A DNA stretch of 64,000 nucleotides. Origin: Chionis minor. Its lineage: Eukaryota; Chordata; Aves; Charadriiformes; Chionididae. Within the stretch, counting starts at the first letter, position 1. Every line of letters starts with the position of its first letter. Both the position numbers and the translations under genes were made by a program. A model generated the notes under the pieces. It made no database searches. It was not told the origin of the DNA and saw nothing but the letters and a program-made list of their open reading frames with translations. The stretch covers positions 1,240,001-1,304,000 of the forward strand of contig VZSF01008169.1 of assembly GCA_013398295.1 (NCBI GenBank), in the 5' to 3' direction. This document shows, one piece after another, positions 35,906 through 50,533 of this stretch.

Positions 35906-38900
35906 TGCTGGATTCATGTTGCCTCATTTATTTGTGCAGGTTTTTTTTCATCTTGCAGAGTTGTATCAAAGTCTTCGTACAAAACAGGATGCGCTCGAGG
36001 GAGAGACAGAGAGAGAGAGATAAGGCACGAATGACCAGAGCAAGACAGATGAACAGTTACACAGCTTCAGTGACATTGTGACCCAAGGTTTGAAAATGGA
36101 CACAAGGCTTCCTGTAACTGTCACTAGAAACAGATATTTATACAAACCACATAGGAGTGTTAATTTTGTGTGGTCAATTCGTGGTTTAAAAGGACCTGAG
36201 ATAACAGCAGATGAACTAGGTTGTGCCGTTACATCAGATTTGCAAGCTAAATGGTTTCCTTTCTTTATCCTGCATGCAAGTTTAGCTAAGGTTATAGTTC
36301 CAGACTTGAAAAGATATTTACGTGTCTTAGTATTTAAAGTTAAGTGTTTGCTTAATTACCTGAAGCTTAAACGTGCCCAGCCTTGGTCTGGGTGTAGAAG
36401 GTAGGGATGATGCCATCCAAGGAAATAGGGCTATAAACACCTACGAATGTGCCAAATACCCACGTCTTCAGCAGACTGTCGTGGGAGCAGAATTAAGCAC
36501 ACTGCACCTTAGAGGAACCTGTGGTGATTCCTGTCAGTGCCTGAGAAGAAAGACACGTCAAAGGACTTCACTCATTATTGCATGTAGATGTGCCCTGGAA
36601 AAGAAGCCACTCATACACAGCCTCTAGATGACCTGCCGAACATCTTCACTGAATTAATCTGAGCCTCCAGGAGACCTGGAGCAACCAGAGCTGGAGCCTC
36701 ATTAGGATTGGCCTCCGGGCTTGTTTGTTAAAGGGGAGGGGGGTGTGGTGGTGTTACTATTTGAAGTGAAGCCACTGGGGATGGTCCTAAAAAAACCTCC
36801 AAGGGGGTCGGAAAGACTCTTGCTCCAAGCGGTTGATCATGTGAGCTGCAGCCCTCTGTTCAGGGGCAGGAGCCATGCAGCCTACGTCCCGCACGGCGTC
36901 CTCAAGCCTACAGAAAGCTCCTGCAGCATCGAGATCTGTGCCCTGCAGATAACGTGTTCCCCATCTTCTCGCCCACTCCTCAGCCCTCTGAGGCTCCTTC
37001 CCTGCCCTTGCCCTACCTTCATACTCCACACAGGTTCTCCCTCACCACGAAGGCGGCGTTTCCCCCAGGGTTTTACTCCAATGTACTGTGTCAGGTATAT
37101 CTGAGTGAGTCTTAGATGAGGTGGGGAGAGCAAGAGGTGGGGAATTCAACACCACCATGAAGTTAGCCTTCAGCAAAGTTAATATCCACCCCATTAACTT
37201 CCCAGGCCATGCCTAGATTTTTGTTGTGTTACATTTGTGCTGGAACTTGCACGAGAGAAACTTTTCTGGGGACAAATCCACCAAAGCTACCTGGAGGCAG
37301 TTAGGTGCTTCCCTGCTTTGGATGGCTTACTCGAGAGATTGTACTTTTGCTGTAAGTGGGACAAAATCAAATCAAAATCAGAAAATCGGATTCGTCTGTT
37401 GCAGCTGCCGGAAATATGACACAGCGAGGAGCAGAAGCACACTTAAGCAAAATATTTAAACCCAAGTTTTTTGTTATCTATATTGCTGCAGCGCGTAGCT
37501 GGAAGAGCCCTAATCCTGAACTGGACCACTGTAAGTACAGGCTGGAGATGACACCTGCTTTGAACATTTAACAGGCTAATTTTCAACACGTATGTAGGCC
37601 ATGGACTTCAGAAGGTCAGCGCGTGTGTTCCAGTATCCCTCATTTCGCTGTTTTCTCCGTGTTTCTAGACATTTCCTGCCCGGCCAGTTCACAGCCCTCA
37701 TTACTATCAGACCAGGTATGAATGAGGACATCATAACCCATTTTCTATCCTCCTCTTTTTAGGACCAGCACTGAGAAACTTCAGCGTTTTAAGGAAACTT
37801 GCCTCTTGTGAGCAAACCTCAGCTGATAGCACGTGGTGCTGTGCTGGGCAAACCTGAGCCAGAGAAGAGTTAGGAAGACACAGGGACGTTTTTAAACATC
37901 TGCTTGTTCATCTGAAAGGCAAGAGAGGCCTTCAAAAAAGTTTCTGCTGTTCATTTCCCCTTGTGCTGGGCAACCGGACGCCAGGGAGATGTTTCCTCAG
38001 TGCTCTGCAGGGCAGAACCCTACTGACCACTTGCCAGCCTGCAGCCCCCAAGTGCTTCCATGTTAAGGGTTCTCTGGGCATCTGCTGTCAGCCTCTCCGG
38101 GCAGCTCCATACAGTTAGGGAGCAAGGAAGGTCTGTGCGCAGAGTACCTGCTTAGAAAGCCACAACTGTAGGTCCATGATTTGCCCCTGGAAGTTTTCTT
38201 GAAAGTTTCCCAACCATAGAACAGGAAAAAAAAAAAAAAAAAAAGTCTCCTTTCTGAATCAGTCTCTCTCACTCTTGGAAATCCACTGCCGAGTCTCAGC
38301 TCCTTTCCCGTAGCAAGTCCCCTTGTGGTGCCAGCCCCAGGGCATGTCCTGCCAACCCGAGCTCTGGAGGTCATAAGCGGCGATTCCCCAGCTGGGGATC
38401 CTTCACCCAGCAGTTGAGCAGCGTGGTTGCCCTGTTACGGCCTTCCCCAGCCCAAAGCAGTTGGGAATATTGCTGCCATGAGTGCACTCCTACGCATAGA
38501 GCAAATTCACAACGATCCGTTCCAGTCGTAAGCTCCACGGTGAGACATTGCCAGCCAGCCTAAGCGCATTTTTAATTTCCTTCCAGTTAAATACACAAGC
38601 CCAGTGAAATCTAAATCCAGGGTTTCTTTTTCTTTTAATTGTTAGACCGTTTTCCCCTGCTCCCCTCCTCCCCACAAATAATGTGAGGTTTATGACCCCT
38701 GAGTAATGACTGTGGAATGCACTGCATCCTACAGCCATCGCAAGGCATCTGGCAATGGGAATCTTCACAGCATGTCAAAAACACACAGATAATACCACTG
38801 TAAATAGCTCAGATCAAAACAAGTCAAATGTCAATGCTAATTTGCTGTCAAGGATATAGCCCAAGACCACTTCCTCCTGCAAAAAGAGAAACCCAGTTCC

Positions 38901-41900
38901 CAAGTGTGACTTGCTCTACTGTCAGAAGCAGCTTGTTCTCCACTAAAAATCTCCCCAAACTCTGAATGAACAAGAGTGGGGCTTTTTTTTTTTTTTTCCC
39001 CTGGCGGTTTTCTTTTTCTGTAGCTTTTGTGCCTGTCTGCTGCCGAGTCCAAGGCTGGGAAATGAAACTTCGGTTTTGCCTGCCATTTTTCTATTGTAAG
39101 AAAAGGACTCTTGGGAGAGATATTTACTGTTTTCTATGGCTCAGTCAGAGGGCGAGAGAGAAAAGTTGTTCCAGGAGTTCCCATTACAAAGCATTTTTTC
39201 ACATAGGCTCACTTTTATTTTTTAAGGACTGGGAGATTAAAGAGCCGGCAGCACTGGAACAGGAAGTTTGCTCTACGTCCAAAGGTCAGGTGGGTATCAG
39301 ACAGCCACTGGTTCCAGCTCTCTTTTATATACACACTGCAGATTAAAATGTACATCCCGGGCTGGGTGTAGTAGTCATGGCAGTGATGGGGGCCCAAGGG
39401 TTCGGGGGGAACGGAGGAGAGGGGGAGCAGGAGAACGGCACGGCGCAGCCTCTCCTCGGGCTGTGATTTCATAAGACAAAGCACTGGGCGACTGTTCAGC
39501 AAGCTTAAGGTATTCCCACGCCCCCACAGCTTTTTCCTGCCATCAGATATGTCAGCATGACTGCTTGTGGGGTCGCTCTCGCTGACATTCGGGAACCGAT
39601 CCTGCTTAGAAAAACATTTTTTACTTTTTATTTCGTCGCATAGAGTTGTGGGGGTTTTTTTCTTTTTAAATGGAGTCAGTTCCCCGCTTTGATTTAAGCA
39701 TTGGCCTCGCAAAGCAGTTGTGCTGGCCTGAAAAATGGGGTGGGCACAAGTGGACAACGGGGTCTGAAGAAAGACTGAGAGCAGAACACGTTAAACTGCT
39801 GGGGGTATTGCACACCTTGTGTCATGAAATCACAGGCTCGGGTCTGTGGCGGAGAGGGCAGGTGGTGGCCCTCCTCTAGTTCCTTCAATTCCAGCAGTAC
39901 CATCACACCTTTCCATTACAAAGTCAGTTAAGAAGGGTATAATTGTATGGGCGGTGGGGTGGAGGGAGAAAGGGTCTGAGACCCCTGCAGTCTACGCTGG
40001 GTTTGTGTCCAGAGCCAAAGTCAGGAGAGAGCCTCTGCTAGGCACGTGTGCCTTGGTGGGTGTCATGAAGTCTTTGCTAAAACCGGGGCAACATTCTTTG
40101 GAAGTAAGTCTGGAGAAGGTTCCACAGCCTAGAGCCCTTCTTAGCAAAATTCCCAGCAAGAGTAAGGGTCTGGATGTAAATTAATAGTGCGTCCCTGGGC
40201 AGCCCAGTGAAGAACCGTCAAAAGACACGTTAGGTCTGGCAGGAGCAGACCGACCTGGAGGCTCACTGCTGTTGGACGTCTCCACATCATGCTTGGGAGT
40301 AGAGCCATTATTTATTTCCTGTTATTTGGGCTACCCCAGGCCCCATAGCACCAGGTATTGGAGAGGAGAGTTGATGGTAGAACCAACCCTCTCTTCAGGA
40401 CTAGCCCAGTCAGGCTGCCAGAGGGCGACAGCACTCCCCCTTGGCCGACTCCTCTGGATTTAGGCTAGATACTGCAGAGAAAACAAAATGCAGCTGAATC
40501 CATTCAGGGAATTCATTGACAAATGCTTTGAGGTCTTTATGTGAACCAAAGCATTTGCTGTGAAACGGGAGACAAGCTAATAATCGAAACAGGTTTTACG
40601 ATGAATGAACTGCTGCTGAGAAATGCCTACTTTACAGCCTTGATACCATGCTGGATGTTAAATGACTGCCAGGAGCAAACTCTGTGGTATCTCAGTTAGC
40701 TCTTACTCTAATTATCGTTTACAGAGGAGACCCAGCTAGATGAATGAGGACTGCAATATAAAGGACTTCAGTGAGATTTATCGACGTGACTACATGAATA
40801 ATTCCCCTTGCAATGATGCATTTAAGAGCACAGATATTGTGGGAGGAGGAAAGCCAGTGTTTGATATTCTGAATCATTTAAAAGTGTGTGGTTTATGTTT
40901 TGGCTTTTGCTGTTTTGTCTACCTGCCCCTCTTCCAAAAATGAAAAATACATGTTTAATCCTCTTACTGGCCAGGTTTGTGAAACAATAGTAGGTAATTG
41001 AAAATAAACTTCTGATGAGGGAAATAAATACTGGATCATCTAAATGGTCTGCCATGGTGCTCGGGCAGCCCCGAGCACAGCGCTTCAATGCTCCGACATC
41101 GCTCTGAACTCTTGGCACTCAAGGTTTGGTTTTTCCGTAACTAACTAATTGTTCAGCTTCCTGAAAAGTACGTTTGTGCGCTTTCTCCCTTGGGAGCAAT
41201 CCCAGCAGAGGACCCTCTGGAGAATTTTCCTGTGTTCTGCCAGCTCAAGCAACAATGGAGTTACCACCAGGGCAGACGGATCACCCGTCTGATCAGGGGA
41301 AAAAGCTAGCTGAAAACATGACCCTGTGAGGAAAAAATGAGTAGCTTTTAGTTGTAACAGCAAGTCCGCCAGCCTCGACGTGCAGCCAACCTGTGGCTAG
41401 TGCTGACATAAGGGAAGGGGAGTTGCCATTCAGTGGCAACATGTTTTTAAGCAACTTGAAAACACCTCTAGCAATGCAAGTCCATAGGGACGTAAGCTGA
41501 AGCCACAGCAGCTGCTGTCCTGCCAGGCAGCCCTGGCCCTTCCTGGTCCCGCTGAGGGCCAGGGAGACCCTGAGGAGGCCATGGTGGAAGAGTGCCCTGA
41601 GCCACCACGACTGTGGGCACAGGGAGGACACTGCCCCATGCCCCTTTCCTGCAGCGACCGCACTACCGAGCCACCTGGGTCTTCGAAGGAACTTGTAAGC
41701 CATCCATTGAAGACTGGAGCCAAGAATGAGCCTTCAGGAAAGCATCTCCCTAGAGGCAATCTTGCCCTAGTAAGGGCTAATGCTGCCCAAATGATCCCTG
41801 CCTGTTGCTAGTGCCCCCATTCTGCTCTTGCCTCTGGAGTCACCTTCCTGGAGGAGGTACATTCCGAATGTGACTCCCTTTTCTCCACAAACCCTCCTCC

Positions 41901-44900
41901 TCTTTCTTATCTTGGCTTTCTTTCCTCAGGTTGTTACGTGTGGACGAACGTGTCCGTTACTCTGCTTTATCTTTGCCTGGTAGACTCCTAGTAGCCTGTG
42001 TCTTCTTCCACAGGCTTGGTCCTGCCCCACCACAGTTCCATCAAGGCAGAATTAAACCCTCTACAGGTGCTGGGATTCAATTTAGCCTTCTCCTCATTGG
42101 GACACCCAGGCAAGTTCACCCAAAATTAACTAAACTAACTTTACTAATAAACACCTTTCTGGGCATTTTCAGCCTGAATTAAAATGTCTTCAGTCAGATT
42201 AGCTCGACTGTGGAATGGAGTAACCCAAAGCAAATTAAAGACACTTAGAATCTGAAGGTTTGGTAAGACATTCTGCAGGTCTCATGGGGGATACTAAAGC
42301 CATTACTGCTCACCACCAGTCCTCTGCTGCGTGTCACCACCTTAACCTGCAGCACTGCAGCAGCTGAAGGTGTGAGCGCGGTGTGCAGACACAGGAAGGT
42401 TATTTCAAGCACCCTTCCTTGGTGGTTGGTCTGCGGTGGCTTTGTGCTGAGAACAAAGGGCCACAGCAGCAGTAGTGCTTGGTGAGTGGCCAGTGAGAAG
42501 CGAGGAGGGGGCAGAACCTGCACTGAACAGGCTCCTGGACAACATCTCTTGATGTAATTTCAGTACTGAGAATTGCCCATTAGCAGAAACCTCTTCCTGT
42601 AGCAGGAACCCACGTGTCCTGCGTGGGGAGGACTGGCAAGGTATGATCCAAGGTGGACCATACGCACATGTATAGTCGCCTGCCACCCCACATTGTCTGT
42701 TGCGGCTGGAGCTCTGCGCTCCCTGGGGATGGACAGATGATGGCTTGGATGTACGGGGTCCTCGGGCATGGCGGGACACTCTTTGCTCCTGCCACTTGTG
42801 CACGAGGTGACACACACTCTTGCATAACTTAGCTGGTGGCGACCCTAGTGGCCTGTGCCCCTGGGCGACTCTCCCAGTTGCTCCCCCGCCTCCAAAAAAA
42901 CCCGTTTCTGGGCACCTGGCCTGCAGTGTGAAACAGCCTTTGTGTGATATTTTGTCAGCTACAAATAATTGAAAAAGGCCTACATAAAGTCCTAATTGTG
43001 TCACAGAACAGGCTCTTCAGTCATCCATCTTCCTATTAAACTTGTGAATTTCAGCTACTCAGCCCTGTTGGAGTTATTTTCCCCTTCCCCTCCTTCTTCT
43101 TTTAAGCTTCTATTTATATTCTCTCAGTTGTCTCTGCCAGAAGATCTCATGTGGATACATTAGGCCTTTTCAAAAGGAAAGTTGGATTACAGCGATTTTT
43201 CTCCCCGTAGGACACAACAGCTTCATCATTCATAACAGAGCAATACACTATAACTTCATTATAGATGGCATGAAGCTGGCCTATTTAAACAGAATACTTA
43301 ATGATAGTTGGGAAGGCAGGAGAAATTCAGCTCCATGGCTCTACGCGGGAAAAGGGAAACTGCGTTTTTTGGTATTTATTGAGGCGGATTTCTTGACTCT
43401 CAATTAAATCTCTCTTCACAGGAACAAAAAAAAAAAAAGAAGTGGAAGATTTGACTGATACAGGAGAAATCTGTTACCTGGTAGTTACTTCCACTTTGGC
43501 AGGTGATTTGACAAACCCTGAGATCTAATATTAATAGCAGACGTGGGGGCTGAGGGGGGAAACTTGGACTCCTCCGTAGTACTCGGCCTCCACTGAAACA
43601 AATTGCAGTTTGTTGGTGCTCTCCGGTGTGGACCACAGGTTCTCATTCTTTTCCCTTTCCCACTTCAGCAGCGCTGCCCTCAGAAGTGTGCTCTGCTTAT
43701 TGACTTTGGCTGAGTAGAAGTGGTTTGGGCCTAAAGAAAAAGCTGCAGACTGAAAAAAAAAAAACCCTCCTCTTTGGGAAAATGCCAGAATACAAAGCCT
43801 TCTGTGAGCTTACAGTTGACATCAGACCACAGTTTGCGGTGATGATGGGGGAGGCTTAAAAAAATCCAAGTGAAAATGTAGCAAGACGTAAAAATTAATG
43901 TTTTCTCATATTTTGATAAAACTAGGTTTTTTTCCTCTTGCCTGGGTAAGTTTTAGTGGTGCTGAAAGGAGCCAAGATTTCAGCTCTGCTGAGGCGAGTC
44001 CTCCATTGACAGCTTGATACTCCATACAGGGTTTTTTTGTGACAACTTGGGAGAGATTTTCATCAATATTAGTTTACTGGTAAAAGCCGTAAGTGTGGAT
44101 GAAGTTTCTAATATTTGTTCAGCTGAAAGCCATGATTTCCTACCCAGTCCCCTCAAAAACTAGGACCATGGTTCGTTATGTATCAGAAGTCTGTATCAGA
44201 AACTCTTGAGAAGCCGATAGTCACATCCTGTGAGGACTGAGAGTGTTACCTGCCAAAATACCGTGTGCGGGTACCTGATGAGATCTGCTGGTGTGAGCAT
44301 CCCCACATGGAGTTTGGAGGGGAGGGGAACAAAGAATACTTTTAACTTCTTTAGCGGTTGTTGAACACTGTCAAAGGAAAGCTGAAGGGCTTCTCTGGAG
44401 GGGACGGAGGGTCTGAAGTGGAAAATAAATATAAGGAAGAAATCACTCCAGGAGGAACAAATGCTCCGGCTGTTGAGCACACTGTCTGGTCAGCGTGTCT
44501 CTCATTTGGCCAGAAGAAGGTACTCTGTCGGGGGAAAGAAAACAATTCGTGCTATTAGAGCTCCCTGTAATTTGGTCTAGAAGCAGTTTGGACTCAACAA
44601 CTGAAAAGGAAATGTCAAAGAATGGGAAGCCAAGAGAAGCTCATCAAAAAGACATCTGGTCCTGCTGTCCTTAATGGGAAATCCCCCCCTCCTTCCAGCC
44701 ACCCTCTTCCCAGCCACGCTCTTTTGAAACAGTTAATGTCTGAGAGAATCCAAAACATTGCTGGAATGTATCAGCAGCCAAGCTTTTGTATAGCTGAGCA
44801 GCTAAACAGCTCTGGGTTTGTTTGTGTTAGGGCTGATTGTCTTGCCTTTCATCGGTGAAAGTCAGAAATGGCTGGACAGGAGTCAGTACAGCAACACCCG

Positions 44901-47900
44901 CGTAGGGCCAATTTAAGCTGGGGGAGAATTTGGTCGTCTCTTATGGCCAGAATCATGAAGCGTTTCACAGGGAAACAAGACCTATGGATGAACAAGACCT
45001 CAAAAGGGACACCCATAGACAGGATACCTGCAAGTCTTGTAAGGTGAAGGATTCACGTCCCGTTCTCCAACAGAGTACTCGCTCCTCTTCCACCGAACAG
45101 TTTTGCTTGAAACAACCATGTTATCCCAGACAGTGTCCCATCTGCCTCCCTGCTTCTTCTGGCCCTTTCTTCACTGACTGAGCCCTGGCAAGCTCCCAGT
45201 GCCTTCCTGGAACCAAGGAACTTTTCTGGTCTGCTATAAAGCACACATAAAGATTATTTCTGGGGAAAGATGTTTCATTGCTGCTGATGACCCTGAGTTG
45301 GGATCCTGGGATCCTTAACACATTTATGCAGTAAGCCACGTGGCAATGTCTTTTATCACAGCTCCTTTCACAAAACTGTGTTCCTGGGGCCTGGGTGGCT
45401 CAGGGTATCAGCATGGGATGTAGAGTCTGACCCATTGTATCAGGACAGTCAGCAGCGTCTGGCTACTTAGACCTCCTTGGGGAATAAACGGAGGCCTCAG
45501 TTCAATATCCCTACATCAGCTGTCCCCTTCACCCCTCAAATCAGGAATTCTGGAAGACAGGCAGGATTCAGCTGACCAGGACTAAAAGACATTGGTGGGA
45601 GCTCCATAAACATACCGAACTCCTGCCAGTGTCTGCTCTGTGCTCCTGATTAGAGGGAAGATCAGCGAGGACTTTCAAGAAGACAGCTGAGCTTGTGGTT
45701 GATGATCCCTCTTATCTAGTCCCAGCTGTGTGGTCCCACCTGCTTATGTGGACACGTTCATAGGGTCTTCTCCTTCCTTCCAGCTGCAGGTGCTTGCCAT
45801 TTACCTGGTACTTCCTCAGTCTTTCCCGACTCTACTGCAACCCAGCTTGGATTTCTCAACTGGGATAAGAATCTGCCAGTTTAGTTTTCCATCATTTCAG
45901 CAGAGAAGTTGGTCCAGTAACTGTGAAAATGGCACTAGGAAGAGAGATGTCATTTGGACGGCAGCAGGGGGAGGAAAGGGAAAAAGACTTCTCTCTTTCA
46001 GAGGCAGCAGCATTGTTTGGCTGGCTCAGCTGTCCCTCAGTCCACAGGCTTCCTTGCTGTTTAGAGGGACGCACACATGGACAAAATTAATTCCCCCCCC
46101 CCCTCAGATTACGGCAGCATTACAGCCCAGCATTGCAGCCAGGGATGCCAAAGTGGAAAAGCCTTTGGCTTCCTCATTTCTTGGCATTTCACAGGACATA
46201 CCTCAGCTTTAATCTCAGCTCAGATCTGTCAGAAAAACCCACCTCTGCTCAGATCTCTCACGTCAAGCCCTCTGAAATAGTTTTATGCCTGCTTGACAAG
46301 AACTGTCTGCAGACGTGTTACACCCTTATCTAAATAGGTACCTGAGATAGTATTTGGAAGAAAAGAGGACACCGTTGCACCACCATTGATCTGAGCACGT
46401 CTCACTGCTAACCCTCGTCTGCCAAGCCATCTTCTTTCTCTATCTGTCCCCCATGTGCCTGCACACATGGAATGTGGCCCCCCACACATGACATGGCCCC
46501 CCATCTTTCAGGAGCCAAACAACACCAAGTTAATTTTACTTCTGACCGAGCTTGGTCTGGACTCCCGAGCTAGGTTTTTACAGCCTTGATAAGTGTATGG
46601 GGAAGAGAGGAAGAAAAGCCCTGTGAAAGGACAGACACTCTTCATGTGTGGAGGAAATTTCTACCTTTTGTTCTGCCAGCTGGAATATTTTCCCTGAAGA
46701 AAGGCAGAAGCCTGACCACTATGGACTGCTGCAATTGGGATGAACAACATCCCAATGGGGAGAAAATACCCCGGGGAGCAGCTCCGCACAGTCCAAGTCA
46801 GGTGTGATTCTTCCTGATAGTCTCCGTCAAGTATAACCTCCCTGAGGTCTGTGGAGGCACCTGCACACAAGCTCTCACGGTTGGATTCCCTCCAGCTTTC
46901 ACAGCTTTTACCGGTCAATAACTTTTACCAGACTTTTGACTCGTGCTTAAACCAGGGAAAGAGCAAGTCAAATGTAACCAAAGAGAAGAAAGTCATAGCA
47001 AAGATTTAGACAAGTATTAGACATTAAAGACTTTACTGATGCCAAAAGGTAAGTGCAACAGCGATAATATTAATGAAGCAATGCACACCTGTTTAGTGTC
47101 AATATTTGGGAAAAAAAGAAAAGCGTTCACCACTGCCAGTGGGTAGAAGAGAGGATCAGGATCATGCATCTGCACAAGTTATTTAGCAAATCAATATAAA
47201 TTTTTATAGCGTTTGAGTAGGCTTCTAAATTTATACTTGATTCTTTCTCTGTTTCACAGGAAGCAAAAGTGCTGAAGTGACAGGATGCGAGGCCAGAGAA
47301 GCAGAAACACATCGGCTGAAAGCCACAGCATCGTAATTTATCCGTCACTTTAGCCAAAGGTGATAATCTTGCTAGAGAACAGATTGTCTATTAGTACAGC
47401 ATGAATATGCAGGGGAAAAAAAAAAACATTAAAACATGTAATCTATAGTATGATCCTCTGCACTGAAGGACAGGAGGTCAGCCCATAACAAAAGAATAGA
47501 CTTGAACAGGATGAGCTTGGCTCTCAAGGCTTGTCACACCTGAGTCATCACTAATAATAAGCAGAAAAAAAAGCACGGAATACCTGGGTACACAGGTAAA
47601 TGGCTGTTGTTTTATTGGCTTCAAGAAGCTCCACTAGGAAAAGCAGTACGCAGGTATTTGCTCTAGCTGAGCGTAACAGCAAACATCTATACTTCAGCAC
47701 CAAAAATGCGAATATTAGTTTCTTGCACTGAGCAGGGTCTGAGTAATCCCCAGTTTTATTTCACTTCAGAAAACAACAGCCCGTTTGAAAAAGGGTATTC
47801 CAAAGTATTTTAGGTACTTCCTACTGCAAGAGGAAGGGGACAAACAGGAAGAACTCGTATTCCTCTGGCATTAGTATTTGTCCCATTGCCGCTTGCCATG

Positions 47901-50011
47901 GGGCTGGCCAGCAGTCCTGGGATTCCAGAGCATCCTTATCACTGCCAGGAGAGGAAGGAAGGGACAGGCAAGGGATGTACAGGCTCTGGGGCTTGAAGAC
48001 AGGAATCACAGGTATCTGATGTCTCGATCTTTCGAATCATCTTTAATTAGTTTGTTTAACTGGTATTATCCTTAATTAGTCTTGCTGAGTTCAGAATGAC
48101 TACTCACCTTGCTTCAAGATACAGGCACGCTTCAAAAGCTTGCAAGATCAGGGCCTACCCTGCTAGATCTTGAAAGCTAGAGCCAAGAAGTAGCTGGAAG
48201 GAGCTCTAAGGGAAGTATTCCTGCAGGACGGACGTATTTATTTAACTTGGTTTTTTTCCAGTCACTGAAGACTGCTATCTGCTTGCGGGAGCTGACGGTT
48301 CAGGCATGGGGCTTGCCTGTCTCTTTGTGCAGTAGTTGTGTAGAGACAAGCCGTGCCCCAGCTTCAGCTTCCTTGAGCACCAATAGCTCTTTATCTACGT
48401 TTGTTCTCATATGGAAAGCTGCCGGGCGGCAAAAGTCACTTTCCGGTTCCAGCTGACACACAGATGCTCCGAGAGGTGTCACCCCTATCACAGGTGGGAG
48501 GGTAGGGGGCAGGAGGGGCACGCAGGGACCCGATGAGTGGCAGGACAGTGTCCTTCCAGCCCGGCTGCTCGCTTCCCTTGTGAGCCAAAAGAGCCTGCTT
48601 GGGGCTACTTTTGGAAAATGTAAGGGGGCCCGTATGATGGAGGCTTGTGGTTTTTTCTACATACACGGCACTAACGTTTCCTAAGGCTGCCTTGGACCAC
48701 AGATGCCAATGCTCTGGGGGCTGAGTGGCCCAAAAATTGGGAAATACGTATTCTGTGAACCTCTCGTTGGCTTTGTCTAACTGCCCTCTCCTTGCTGACA
48801 CCATGACCCAGCCGTCGCACAGAGACAACCATGCTCCCCCTGCCATCTTACTCAGATGGACAGGTGGAAATGACCATTTGTGAGTACGCCAGGCTCTTTA
48901 GATGTGGGTGGACGCTCAAGAGCTTGGTTTGCAGAGCAGAGTCAATGTGCCAGGGCTTGTGTGATTTGGGGAGTCCACCTATCTGCCCCGCAGCTCTCTG
49001 CAAGAAAAGGTTCGTTTCCGTTGCAGGCCACGCCACCATCTTCCTGTCCACACTTCAAACCCTAAGCCAGACCCACACTCCCTTTTGCCCAGACCCCAAA
49101 GCCTGTGAGTCCCGGGAGGGTCAAGGCAGTGGGATGAGGATTAACCTCAGAACAACGTGACGGTGTGTGACCCTGGTGTGACCCTCATCCTTCAGTATAA
49201 GGAGAATTAGATCCTCACAGATGGCCAGTGGATATGGCTCTGGTGCATGATGCAGAGCTGACTTCTGGCTCCTTATTTTTCAGCTGCCAAGGAGAGCCAT
49301 TGATTTTCTAGGTAACAGTTGGATCTCTTTCCACAGGGACAGTGGAGCTGCCCATCCAGGTCAGACACCAAGCCTCTCCTCTTGCCAGAAAGGCCTTGTA
49401 ATAGGCAGGTATGGCTCCCTTGTCCCCCACTGATGGCTTAACCTTAATTCTCAAGCAAAAACTTCCTCTATAATCCTTGTGTACCTTGCCCGTTTTAACT
49501 TTCGATCTTTTCATTATTGATATAAACATTAACTTCATGCAGCATCTCCAGAATATTGGCCTGGGGACAGACTGTCACCTGTGCCTTATATTGAGGTCAG
49601 ACTGGATGCTCATTTCTCCATTTGTTATTATTTGAGGACTTTGGCAACGCTAGCTCAGCCTGGGGTGGTGGAAGTCAGGCAAGAAACGTGCTACTGGAAC
49701 TCAAGGAGAGGGACATCTTCCTGTGAGATCCGCTCTGTCCAGGAGGCAGCTCCTACCAGGAAGCCTTAATGAAACCACTGGAAAGGGGGAGTGCAAACTC
49801 ACTGGCTCAGGGCTACCACCAGCAGCTGCCCTGGCCAGGTGGAAGGAGAACCCAACTTTTCAGCGGGCCAGCCCAGAGCAGGGCAGGAGGTGGGTCGCTG
49901 GCGGACTTCGCGCCGGGAGCCACCGGGACCACACGCGGCTCTGCTGGGATGACCAAGGCCTTTCTCTGAATGTGCCCAAAGCCCTGCTGCAGCCAAACAC
50001 CATCCTAAGAG
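35906..50011. other. Intergenic region, no gene recognised
   Basis: About 14 kb. All open frames are short, unspliced and have low-complexity or unrecognisable products. Visible features are A or T runs (38225-38244, 38982-38998, 43424-43438, 47414-47425) and scattered GC-richer patches. I see no CR1, RNA gene or credible exon on either strand. Distal 3'UTR of ABLIM1 or regulatory elements could lie here. Confidence 0.6.
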
Positions 50012-50083
50012 CCACCATCCCTTGATGTGCCACCATCCCTTGGTGTGTCACCATCCCTAGATGTGCCACCATCCCTAGATGTG
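50012..50083. repeat. 18-bp minisatellite, four copies
   Basis: Four head-to-tail 18-bp units (ccaccatcccttgatgtg and variants with ctagatgtg or ttggtgtg) at 50012, 50030, 50048 and 50066. Each differs from its neighbours at one to three bases. It ends directly at a CR1 fragment. Confidence 0.93.
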
Positions 50084-50207
50084 TTTCAAAGCCATGTAGG
50101 CGTGGTGCTTAGAGACATGGTTTAGTGGCGGACCTGGTAGAGTAGCGTCAATGGTTGGACTAGATGATCTTCACGGTCTTTTCCAACCCGAATGATTCTG
50201 TGATCCT
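50084..50207 (+). mobile_element. CR1 3'-end fragment
   Basis: Contains ggcgtggtgcttagagacat and ggtttagtggcggacctggt, then gttggactagatgatctt, ggtcttttccaaccc and atgattctgtgatcc. This is the 3' end of a CR1 subfamily whose tail begins with a 'gtgcttagggacatgg' block. The 5' edge is uncertain. Confidence 0.9.
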
Positions 50208-50469
50208 AAACCCAGGGAGCAGGCAGGGCACCCCGGCGCTGGGCACAGTGCTGGGGAGCTGCAAGGAGCCACCCCACGGGCTCAGCCCAGCGCCCCAGGC
50301 ACCTTCACTCTCCTCCTCCTCCTCCTCCTCCTGCTGTCACCGGCCCCAACCCTCCTCCTTCCCCGGGGACCGGCAGCCGGAGGGGCCGCACGCCGACGGG
50401 GAGGACCCGTGCCCCGCCGCGCCGTGCGGGACCAGGCGCGGGGCCGCTCCCTGCTCTGCCCCGCAGGAC

Positions 50470-50484
50470 GCGGGTCNGACCCGC
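50470..50484. other. Inverted repeat centred on an assembly n
   Basis: The seven bases gcgggtc are followed by n and then gacccgc, their exact reverse complement. This probably marks a misjoined or hairpin-stalled read edge. Confidence 0.7.
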
Positions 50485-50533
50485 TGCCGCTCGCTGTCCC
50501 CGCGCGTGGGAGAGCGCGGCCGGCGGGGGGGGC

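Noticed and set aside
39215..39757. 180-codon open frame on the minus strand
   Set aside because: No recognisable domain, it passes through a T/A homopolymer, and there is no splice or promoter context. Length alone is not enough in 64 kb.
42405..43004. 199-codon open frame on the minus strand
   Set aside because: No family similarity, locally GC-richer sequence and overlapping open frames on the same strand. I treat it as chance.
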